From the NCBI GenBank assembly GCA_937906795.1, contig CALCUQ010000192.1:1-5140 (forward strand): a stretch of DNA of 5,140 bases, read 5' to 3'. This document shows positions 1-5,140 of this stretch, piece after piece. Made by a program: the position numbers and the translations under genes. Position 1 is the first letter of the stretch. Every line of letters starts with the position of its first letter. The notes beneath the pieces were generated by a model. The model was not told the origin of the DNA, made no database searches, and saw nothing but the letters and a program-made list of their open reading frames with translations. The DNA comes from an uncultured Bacteroidales bacterium. Lineage in GTDB: Bacteria > Bacteroidota > Bacteroidia > Bacteroidales > UBA932.

Positions 1-316
1 CCTGACCAAGTTCAAGCTTATTTTGTTTTTTAGGTGCGGCACCCTCTCTTACCATCTCTATGATAAGGACTTTTGCATCCGGATATACGGCTGCAATTGC
101 CTCCTCACACGATTTTTTTATTGTTCCAGCAAGTGCGTCGGGAGACTTAAAGACAAGTTTGAACTTTATCTTAAAACTGCCCGCAATCTCGTTTCCTACC
201 GCATCTTTCTGATTCTCAACTTTAACATCCTCTACAAGGTTCAACTCCACTATGTTTTTGTCATAGGCGGGGTGGTTGACCTTTTCCAGTATCTTTATAA
301 TATCTGCCGGTATCAT
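1..316 (-). CDS. mrp: Mrp/ApbC Fe-S cluster carrier ATPase, N-terminal part only
   Basis: Translating the minus strand from the ATG at 314-316 gives 105 residues that run off the left edge without a stop. They match the N-terminal MIP18/DUF59 domain found on Mrp (ApbC/NBP35-type) proteins. Visible landmarks are the start MIPADIIKILEKVNHP, the segment NIVELNLVEDVKV at about residues 21-33, and a Cys at residue 70 in KKSCEEAI, at the position where such proteins carry KKACEEAI. The visible part ends KNKLELGQ, where the linker to the P-loop ATPase domain (GKGGVGKS in the family) would begin; that domain lies outside the window. Family members bind and transfer Fe-S clusters in the cytosol. The start is well fixed: it is the only ATG in frame after an in-frame stop at 338-340. 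It lies two bases after the stop of the upstream peptidase gene, so co-transcription is likely. The family is inferred from the N-terminal domain alone, because the diagnostic ATPase motif is not visible. Confidence 0.83.
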   Translation of the reverse strand, partial: MIPADIIKILEKVNHPAYDKNIVELNLVEDVKVENQKDAVGNEIAGSFKIKFKLVFKSPDALAGTIKKSCEEAIAAVYPDAKVLIIEMVREGAAPKKQNKLELGQ

Positions 317-318
317 AA

Positions 319-2397
319 TTATTTTACTATTTTCATTTCATCTAACAGATAGCCTGCTCCTCCAAATTTATCAATAATGAACAGAACATATCTCACATCT
401 ACATTTATACAACGTTGAAGTGTTGGCTCAAAAATAACGTCTCCACTCATTGCTTCCCAGTTGCCGTCAAATGCAAGACCAAGAAGCTCTCCTTTGTCGT
501 TAAGTACAGGAGAACCTGAGTTACCACCTGTAATATCATTGTTTGACAAGAAAGCTACAGGCATTTTTCCATTCTCCAAAGCATATGGGCCAAAATCTTT
601 TGCTTTCCACAACTCTTTAAGTTTCGCAGGAACTACAAACTCCCAGTTGTCTGGATCCTCTTTCTCCATTACGCCATCAAGTGTAGTAATATAATCATAC
701 TCTACAGCATCTCTTGGCGAATAAGGCAAAACTTGTCCATAAGTAAGACGCATAGTTGAATTTGCATCCGGATATAAAGAACTCTCACCTCTCATCTCCA
801 ACAAGCCGGCTGTATACTCCTTCTTGCCAGGAGCTGACAAATCCACTTCTGGCTGAATCTGAACAATTTTCATTGCAGCCTCTCTAAGTTGAGGCATAAG
901 ATCCATTGCAACATCATTCTTAAGTTCTTTGCCAGATGCTTTAGCCTCCATATATTTCTCTTTAGAAGTGTATGCAGAGTTGTCATAAATATAATCTACA
1001 TAAGCATCAATATTTCCACCAAAATCAGAATCAATTGTTTTATATAAACTTGGATGGAATTTGGCATCCACTTTTTCTTTGTAGATCTTAAGCATTGCCT
1101 TGGCAAGTTTTCTGTCGGTTGAAGCAGAATAATCTTTAAAGAATGCATCCAGCTGGGCATCAGTTCTTAATCTGCTCACTCTGGCAAGCTCAATACTTCC
1201 CAATGTTTCATTAAGGTATCTGTATGCATAAGCAAACTCAGCTCTTGCTTTAACTCCATTATTTATATTCTCCAAGGCACCTGCATATTTTTGCTCACGT
1301 TTCTTGTCTTGCGAGATCCATTTAAGGAACTCTGCCTCTTCTGCCGCTCTACGCTCAATAATGTTCAATTTGTCAAATGTCTCATTCATTCCAATCCATT
1401 TTTTCCAGCCATTGGAAGAACCTGCATATTTGCTTGAATATTGAATTCTCACTTTAGGATCTGCAAGCATATCCTCCATCCAGATATCCTGCTTTACTCC
1501 TCTTACATAAATACTTATGGCATTATTTATATTTTTGGTCTCCTTTGCCTCCTCACTTGTCATAAAACGGGTTGTTCTGCCAGGAAAACCAATAATCATA
1601 GCATAATCATTGGCTTTAAAGCCTTTAAGAGAAATTTTCAAAGACTGTTTTGGAGTATAAGGGACATTGTCTTTTGAATACTCTGCAGGATTGTTGTTCT
1701 TGTCTGCATAAATTCTGAATACAGAGAAATCACCGGTGTGTCTTGGCCACATCCAGTTGTCTGTATCAGCACCAAACTTTCCAATAGAAGAAGGAGGTGC
1801 ACCAACAAATCTGATATCCTTAAATGTTCTGCTGGTAATCAAATAATAAGCATTATTACTGTAAAAACTGCTTATTCTTGCATTTAGGGTTGCATCATGT
1901 TTAACAGCATCATCACAAAGTTTCTTTGAAATAGCTTTATACAAAGAATCTTTCTCCTTTGGAGTCTTACCCTTTGCCATAGCCTTGTTAACTTTGTCTG
2001 TAACATCTGTAAACTTATCTATAAATGTAACAGAAAGGCCTTGGGCAGGAAGCTCCTCACTCAAGTTCATAGCCCAGTATCCGTTGTTAAGGTAATCGTG
2101 CTCAACACTGCTCAATTTCTGAATTGCACCATATCCACAGTGGTGATTGGTAAAAAGCAAACCTTTGTCAGAAACAACCTCTCCTGTACATCCGCCTCCA
2201 AAATGCACAATTGCATCTTTAAGGCTGGAGTTATTTATATTGTAAATATCTTCTGCCGACAACTTACATCCAAGTTCCTGCATCTTTTTGATATTCAGCT
2301 TCTCCAATAAAGGTAGCATCCACATACCCTCATCTGCTTTTACAGGCTGCACCCCCATTACAAGGGCAGCTACAAGCACCAAACATAATTTTTTCAT
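319..2397 (-). CDS. dpp7: S46 family dipeptidyl-peptidase, DPP7-like, exported
   Basis: This is a complete 692-residue serine exopeptidase of MEROPS family S46, which removes dipeptides from the N-termini of peptides in the periplasm or at the cell surface. Residues 1-21 form a signal peptide (MKK, hydrophobic core, then PVKA) with likely cleavage before DEGMW; there is no lipobox. The chymotrypsin-like triad is visible as His86 (TNHHCGYG), Asp223 (WPRHTGDF) and Ser627 (GGNSGSP). The intervening helical region characteristic of the family is full length, and Porphyromonas DPP7 and DPP11 are about 712-720 residues. Residue 645, 18 after the catalytic Ser, is Gly (LAFDGNWEAMSGD). In this family Gly there goes with hydrophobic P1 preference (DPP7), whereas Arg gives Asp/Glu preference (DPP11). 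The ATG at 2397 is chosen because it begins the signal peptide; the in-frame ATG at 2439 adds 14 non-signal residues and falls inside the likely promoter. Its product probably supplies dipeptides for uptake. The family is certain; the exact specificity is inferred. Confidence 0.95.
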   Translation of the reverse strand: MKKLCLVLVAALVMGVQPVKADEGMWMLPLLEKLNIKKMQELGCKLSAEDIYNINNSSLKDAIVHFGGGCTGEVVSDKGLLFTNHHCGYGAIQKLSSVEHDYLNNGYWAMNLSEELPAQGLSVTFIDKFTDVTDKVNKAMAKGKTPKEKDSLYKAISKKLCDDAVKHDATLNARISSFYSNNAYYLITSRTFKDIRFVGAPPSSIGKFGADTDNWMWPRHTGDFSVFRIYADKNNNPAEYSKDNVPYTPKQSLKISLKGFKANDYAMIIGFPGRTTRFMTSEEAKETKNINNAISIYVRGVKQDIWMEDMLADPKVRIQYSSKYAGSSNGWKKWIGMNETFDKLNIIERRAAEEAEFLKWISQDKKREQKYAGALENINNGVKARAEFAYAYRYLNETLGSIELARVSRLRTDAQLDAFFKDYSASTDRKLAKAMLKIYKEKVDAKFHPSLYKTIDSDFGGNIDAYVDYIYDNSAYTSKEKYMEAKASGKELKNDVAMDLMPQLREAAMKIVQIQPEVDLSAPGKKEYTAGLLEMRGESSLYPDANSTMRLTYGQVLPYSPRDAVEYDYITTLDGVMEKEDPDNWEFVVPAKLKELWKAKDFGPYALENGKMPVAFLSNNDITGGNSGSPVLNDKGELLGLAFDGNWEAMSGDVIFEPTLQRCINVDVRYVLFIIDKFGGAGYLLDEMKIVK

Positions 2398-2412
2398 AAC
2401 TCTAAAAATATC

Positions 2413-2420
2413 TATATTTA
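2413..2420 (+). promoter_or_regulatory. Weak candidate -7 box for the glycerate kinase gene
   Basis: TATATTTA differs from TAnnTTTG by one base and lies 29 bases before the glycerate kinase ATG, within the 52-base divergent spacer. The -33 partner would be TTTT at 2390-2393 (19-base spacing) rather than TTTG. It is the best plus-strand candidate I can find in the spacer, but AT-rich sequence produces such matches easily. Confidence 0.2.
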
Positions 2421-2436
2421 ACATTATTTTCTGCCT

Positions 2437-2467
2437 CAAATTTACACAAATGAGTATTCAAAACAAA
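2437..2467 (-). promoter_or_regulatory. Likely Bacteroidota-type promoter of the S46 peptidase gene
   Basis: On the minus strand there is TTTG at 2467-2464, a 19-base spacer, then TAAATTTG at 2444-2437. This fits the TTTG/N19-21/TAnnTTTG promoter of Bacteroides-type primary sigma factor with no mismatch. Transcription would begin near 2430-2433, leaving an AT-rich leader of roughly 35 bases before the peptidase ATG at 2397 with no Shine-Dalgarno sequence, as is usual in this phylum. The upstream box lies inside the first codons of the divergent glycerate kinase gene. Matches to this short AT-rich pattern can arise by chance, but position, orientation and spacing all fit. Confidence 0.55.
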
Positions 2468-3634
2468 ACAAGGAAAAAAATTCTTCTTTGTCCCGACAAA
2501 TTTAAGGGGAGTTTATCCTCTGCCAGCGCCGCCAACGCAATCACAAGAGGGATACAAAAAGCAGTAGCCCTATCTGAAGGCGCATATAATCTCCAATTCA
2601 GATCTATTGCCATAGCCGACGGCGGAGATGGCAGCCAGGAAGTTATTGAGCAGCTATATAAAGGGGAAAAAGTTCCTTTTTCTACATACAATGCCATTGG
2701 AGAGCCTATTATAGGAGAGTATCTGTTATACAATATAAACGGGCAGAAACAGGCATTTGTTGAAATGGCCAGAATATGTGGTCTTGCAATGCTGGAGAAA
2801 GAGAACAGGAACCCTTTATACACAACAACCTACGGATTGGGAGAAGCCATTAAGGATGCTATAGGAAAAGGGGCACAGACAGTAACTCTTTCTATTGGAG
2901 GAAGTGCCACCAATGATGGTGGAACAGGCCTTTTGCAATCACTGGGATATAGATTTTACAACAAAGATGGAATTCTTATAGAGGGAAGCTGCAAGGCAGG
3001 CAGGTTTTTGTCGGGAAGAGACCTGGCACAGATAAAGGAGATAAAATGTAACAGTAACGGCCTTATACCAGAGAATGTGCAGCTTAGAGTCATTTGTGAC
3101 GTGAACAACCCTCTGCTGGGTAAAAATGGTGCAACTTATGTTTATGGACCTCAAAAAGGGGCAGATGAGAAGATGCTGCAAGCTCTGGAATATGGGATGG
3201 AGAACTATGTAAAATCTAACCAACCTAAGGAAATTTATGCCTTAACACCTGGTGCAGGTGCAGCCGGGGGAGTGGGGTTTGCTTGTGTTGCCTACCTTGG
3301 TGCTACACTTATAGGGGGGTGGAAATTTTTTGCAGAGCTTACCCAATTGGAAGAAAATATCAAATGGGCAGATATAATAATTACCGGAGAAGGGAGTATT
3401 GACTCCCAAAGTCTGCAAGGTAAGGTTATAGATGGTGTTCTTACCATTGCCAATAAATACAATAAAAAAGTGGCAGCCTTTTGCGGTATTTCCTCCCTCT
3501 CCAAAGAGGATTCACAAATACTCAAATGCTACCAGTTGGTTTCAATAGAAAATGATATTGAAAAATGTATAAGCAATGCAGACAATCTGCTTGAGGAGCT
3601 GGCATTTAAGGCAACCAATGAGTTACTGGATTAG
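2450..3634 (+). CDS. glxK: Glycerate kinase (GlxK/GarK family)
   Basis: This is a complete 394-residue type I glycerate kinase, which phosphorylates D-glycerate with ATP (2-phosphoglycerate in characterised bacterial relatives) and so feeds glycerate into lower glycolysis; it is cytosolic. Family motifs appear in order: PDKFKGSL at residues 15-22, ADGGDGS at 56-62, GGSATNDGGTG at 150-160, CDVNNPL at 216-222, PQKGA at 234-238, TPGAGAAGG at 266-274 and ITGEGSIDSQS at 311-321. The length is close to the usual 370-390. The ATG at 2450 is chosen because it begins the conserved N-terminal strand closely (MSIQNKTRKKILLCPDKFKGS); the next in-frame ATG upstream, at 2288, lies deep inside the divergent peptidase gene. 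There is no clear Shine-Dalgarno sequence. The gene stands alone on its strand, with no glyoxylate, tartronate or sugar-acid genes beside it, so the glycerate source is not apparent. Its stop codon overlaps that of the convergent Smr gene. The family is certain; the product isomer is inferred. Confidence 0.93.
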   Translation: MSIQNKTRKKILLCPDKFKGSLSSASAANAITRGIQKAVALSEGAYNLQFRSIAIADGGDGSQEVIEQLYKGEKVPFSTYNAIGEPIIGEYLLYNINGQKQAFVEMARICGLAMLEKENRNPLYTTTYGLGEAIKDAIGKGAQTVTLSIGGSATNDGGTGLLQSLGYRFYNKDGILIEGSCKAGRFLSGRDLAQIKEIKCNSNGLIPENVQLRVICDVNNPLLGKNGATYVYGPQKGADEKMLQALEYGMENYVKSNQPKEIYALTPGAGAAGGVGFACVAYLGATLIGGWKFFAELTQLEENIKWADIIITGEGSIDSQSLQGKVIDGVLTIANKYNKKVAAFCGISSLSKEDSQILKCYQLVSIENDIEKCISNADNLLEELAFKATNELLD

Positions 3635-4707
3635 ACAGTAACCATTGTTGCGCCATAACCATACTCTTTAAAAGATGCATCCTGCCATTTGCATCCGCTG
3701 TATTTGTTCTTGAGTTCTGTAAGAATTGCTTTTCTGAGTACTCCGTCACCTTTACCGTGGATAAAAATTATTTTCTGTCCCCGTTTTGACAAAGCTGTTA
3801 GCATAGCCTCATTAAACTTATCAAGCTGGTATTTTAAAATTGAGGTATTATCCATCCCTGCTGTTGTCTCCAGCAATGCACTTGCGTGCAAATCTACCTC
3901 CATTATACCCTGAGCATTTATTGTAATGAGAGCTTTATCCTCCATAGAGGCCCTTTTATGGGAGTTGCTTGGCAAATCTATCCATTTACCATTTATAAAT
4001 GCCCTGTGCTGGTTCTTTGGTGGCTGCACAGCGGGTTTTGCCTCCCCCTCAAACTTCTCTTTAAGAATCTTTTTAAAATCCTCTGCCTGAGCAGATTCAT
4101 CCAAAGGAAGTTCCTTTATATTCTCATTTACAACTGAAACTACATACCCCTTTTCGCTTATATATTCATTTTCTTTAAATGAGCCATCTTTAAGCAAGTT
4201 TAATGGATCCAATATAAACTCTTTTTCAATAACTGGTTTTAAGGCATGCTTTTGCATATTGCTCAAACCAGAAGATCTTTTAAAAGGGATTATTCTAACA
4301 AGAACTTTTTTAGATCCGTCATTAAGCTCCTGCCTGTCAAATTGAAACAATTGCTGTTTCTGATATGGGATAATTTCGCCCGCATAACGGGTAACAAAAC
4401 TGGTATCGTATTTTTTTGTATACGTTACCAATATTGAAAAATTGCACTCATTGGCAAGGGTACAGCAATAGCCATCCCTTGCCTTTGTATAGATAAGTGC
4501 AATATTTAATTTTTCTCCATCTTTTGTCTGAATAGATGCATTCTCTTTGGCCGTAACATTTTCTTCTACAACAACACACTCATTTTGCGGCATAGGTATC
4601 TCAAAGCCATCCTCATCCTGTATTGTAGCCCAGCCTTTTTTTGTAAAGCCCACTACAATACCCCCACCAGTCTGGTTTAGAAACCTTACTCTATCACCTA
4701 TTCTCAT
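3631..4707 (-). CDS. DUF2027 and Smr domain protein
   Basis: This is a complete 358-residue protein combining a DUF2027 region with a C-terminal Smr domain, an arrangement typical of Bacteroidota. The N-terminus is a small beta-rich segment (MRIGDRVRFLNQTGGGIVVGF, then DEDGFEIPMPQNECVV, about residues 1-47). A middle beta-rich region of unknown function spans about 65-200. A charged, proline-containing linker follows at about 200-235, and then a short FINGKWIDLP segment. The Smr domain occupies about 265-358, with the two hallmark motifs DLHA (272-275) and HGKGDGVLR (317-325) and a complete end, FKEYGYGATMVTV. Smr domains, as in MutS2 and eukaryotic Cue2-type proteins, bind or cleave nucleic acid, and some act on stalled or collided ribosomes. 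No MutS-like ATPase is present here, and the function of this standalone type is not established. The gene follows aspS by 5 bases and has an evident ribosome-binding site, so it is probably co-transcribed with it. Domain calls are firm; cellular role is unknown. Confidence 0.9.
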   Translation of the reverse strand: MRIGDRVRFLNQTGGGIVVGFTKKGWATIQDEDGFEIPMPQNECVVVEENVTAKENASIQTKDGEKLNIALIYTKARDGYCCTLANECNFSILVTYTKKYDTSFVTRYAGEIIPYQKQQLFQFDRQELNDGSKKVLVRIIPFKRSSGLSNMQKHALKPVIEKEFILDPLNLLKDGSFKENEYISEKGYVVSVVNENIKELPLDESAQAEDFKKILKEKFEGEAKPAVQPPKNQHRAFINGKWIDLPSNSHKRASMEDKALITINAQGIMEVDLHASALLETTAGMDNTSILKYQLDKFNEAMLTALSKRGQKIIFIHGKGDGVLRKAILTELKNKYSGCKWQDASFKEYGYGATMVTV

Positions 4708-4712
4708 ACAGA

Positions 4713-5140
4713 TTACTCCTCTTTTTTAGCTGTGCTCACCAAGAACAACTCATCCATTTGTGCATTATCAATTCTGCTTGGAGCATCAAGCATCACATCT
4801 CTACCCATATTGTTTTTAGGGAATGCAATATAATCTCTGATTGTCTCCTGACCACCAAACAATGAACAGAAACGGTCAAATCCAAATGCAAGACCACCAT
4901 GAGGAGGTGCACCATATTTGAATGCATTTATAATAAATCCAAAACGATATTCTGCATCCTCTTTGCTAAAGCCAAGAACCTCAAACATACGCTCCTGAAC
5001 TTTAGAATCGTGAATTCTTATAGAACCACCACCTACTTCTGTTCCATTTAGCACAAAGTCATATGCATTGGCATTAACCTGCTCAAGATCCTCTTTTTTG
5101 TCACTAAAGAATTTATCCATATCCTCTGGTTTTGGAGAGG
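4713..5140 (-). CDS. aspS: Aspartyl-tRNA synthetase, C-terminal part
   Basis: These 141 complete codons plus stop are the C-terminal quarter of a bacterial-type class II aspartyl-tRNA synthetase (about 585 residues in full), which charges tRNA-Asp in the cytosol. The reading frame is open to the right edge: residues SPKPED precede the internal Met at 5120, matching the family's TSPKPED segment, so 5120 is not a start. Recognisable elements are NAYDFVLNGTEVGGGSIRIHD, the stretch YRFGFIINAFKYGAPPHGG, and class II motif 3, GLAFGFDR, at about 4872-4895, whose Arg contacts ATP. After that comes RDYIAFPKNN and a short acidic-basic tail ending KKEE. The end of the gene supplies the ribosome-binding site of the following Smr gene. 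Nothing is missing from the visible part; the anticodon-binding domain and motifs 1 and 2 lie beyond the window. Confidence 0.96.
   Translation of the reverse strand, partial: SPKPEDMDKFFSDKKEDLEQVNANAYDFVLNGTEVGGGSIRIHDSKVQERMFEVLGFSKEDAEYRFGFIINAFKYGAPPHGGLAFGFDRFCSLFGGQETIRDYIAFPKNNMGRDVMLDAPSRIDNAQMDELFLVSTAKKEE
4716..4721 (-). promoter_or_regulatory. Shine-Dalgarno sequence of the Smr gene
   Basis: The minus strand reads GAGGAG here, 8 bases before the Smr ATG at 4707, which is good spacing for a ribosome-binding site. It is formed by the last two sense codons (Glu-Glu) of aspS, just before its stop codon. The peptidase and kinase starts in this window lack such a sequence, as is common in Bacteroidota, so this one stands out and supports the 4707 start. 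Confidence 0.6.

Noticed and set aside
23..352. Open frame of 109 codons on the plus strand at the left edge.
   Set aside because: It lies antisense to the N-terminal Mrp domain and the peptidase 3' end. Its Cys- and Phe-rich composition is not protein-like, and the minus-strand reading is clearly the conserved one.
363..370. A second perfect TAAATTTG box on the minus strand, about 45 bases before the mrp start, as a possible internal promoter.
   Set aside because: There is no TTTG at the required 19-21 base distance upstream, and the box encodes the conserved DKFGG segment of the S46 C-terminus, so coding constraint explains it.
75..779. A 16-base stretch, TTTGCATCCGGATATA, occurs near 74-89 and again near 761-776.
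   Set aside because: Both copies lie in coding frame and encode the peptide YPDA in two unrelated proteins. The similarity is explained by shared residues and codons; there are no further flanking matches and no sign of a mobile or regulatory repeat.
2397..2439. The longer peptidase start at 2439, giving 706 residues.
   Set aside because: The extra 14 residues push the signal peptide away from the N-terminus, and the ATG at 2439 would overlap the likely -7 promoter box and lie upstream of the predicted transcription start.
2458..2823. Open frame of 121 codons on the minus strand inside the glycerate kinase gene.
   Set aside because: It is antisense to well-conserved kinase motifs, has no recognisable domain, and would need expression from within the kinase gene. 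It is a shadow of the real gene.
3580..3700. Short inverted repeats around the convergent junction as a bidirectional terminator.
   Set aside because: Only 3-4 base-pair stems can be drawn, and none is followed by a U-tract, so they do not support a terminator call.
4707..4730. A possible -1 frameshift at the run of six A's near the aspS end, which would fuse aspS in frame to the Smr gene (the -1 frame is open through to the Smr ATG).
   Set aside because: The run, T AAA AAA GAG in zero frame, does not form a proper X XXY YYZ slippery heptamer. There is no obvious downstream structure, and the Smr gene has its own ribosome-binding site and a normal N-terminus. Six codons without a stop are expected often by chance.

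Overview
The window reads as core chromosome from a member of the Bacteroidota, most likely the order Bacteroidales. The evidence is a family-S46 dipeptidyl-peptidase closely resembling Porphyromonas DPP7, a DUF2027-Smr fusion protein typical of this phylum, and an Mrp/ApbC protein with an N-terminal MIP18-type domain. A TTTG/N19/TAnnTTTG promoter, the pattern used by the primary sigma factor of this phylum, sits before the peptidase. The DNA is moderately AT-rich and tightly packed, with no gap over about 50 bases. Genus and species cannot be named from this sequence.

Layout from right to left on the minus strand: the 3' end of aspS (aspartyl-tRNA synthetase, 4713-5140, cut by the right edge) is followed after 5 bases by a 358-residue DUF2027-Smr protein (3631-4707). 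These two look like one transcription unit. A plus-strand glycerate kinase gene (2450-3634) converges on the Smr gene, and the two stop codons overlap in a 4-base TTAG. The kinase diverges from the S46 peptidase gene (minus, 319-2397) across a 52-base spacer. The peptidase stop codon is two bases from the start of mrp (minus, 1-316, cut by the left edge).

The five genes do not form one obvious pathway. aspS and Smr belong to translation and nucleic-acid maintenance. The peptidase is an exported exopeptidase, probably for peptide nutrition. Mrp is a cytosolic Fe-S cluster carrier or scaffold. Glycerate kinase feeds glycerate into lower glycolysis. The pairings look like chromosomal packing rather than functional modules. 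I see no mobile element, CRISPR array, RNA gene, prophage or defence system, and no convincing hairpin terminator. The points worth a second look are the shared convergent stop codons, the peptidase promoter reaching into the neighbouring gene, a ribosome-binding site carried by the last codons of aspS, and the residue that sets peptidase specificity.
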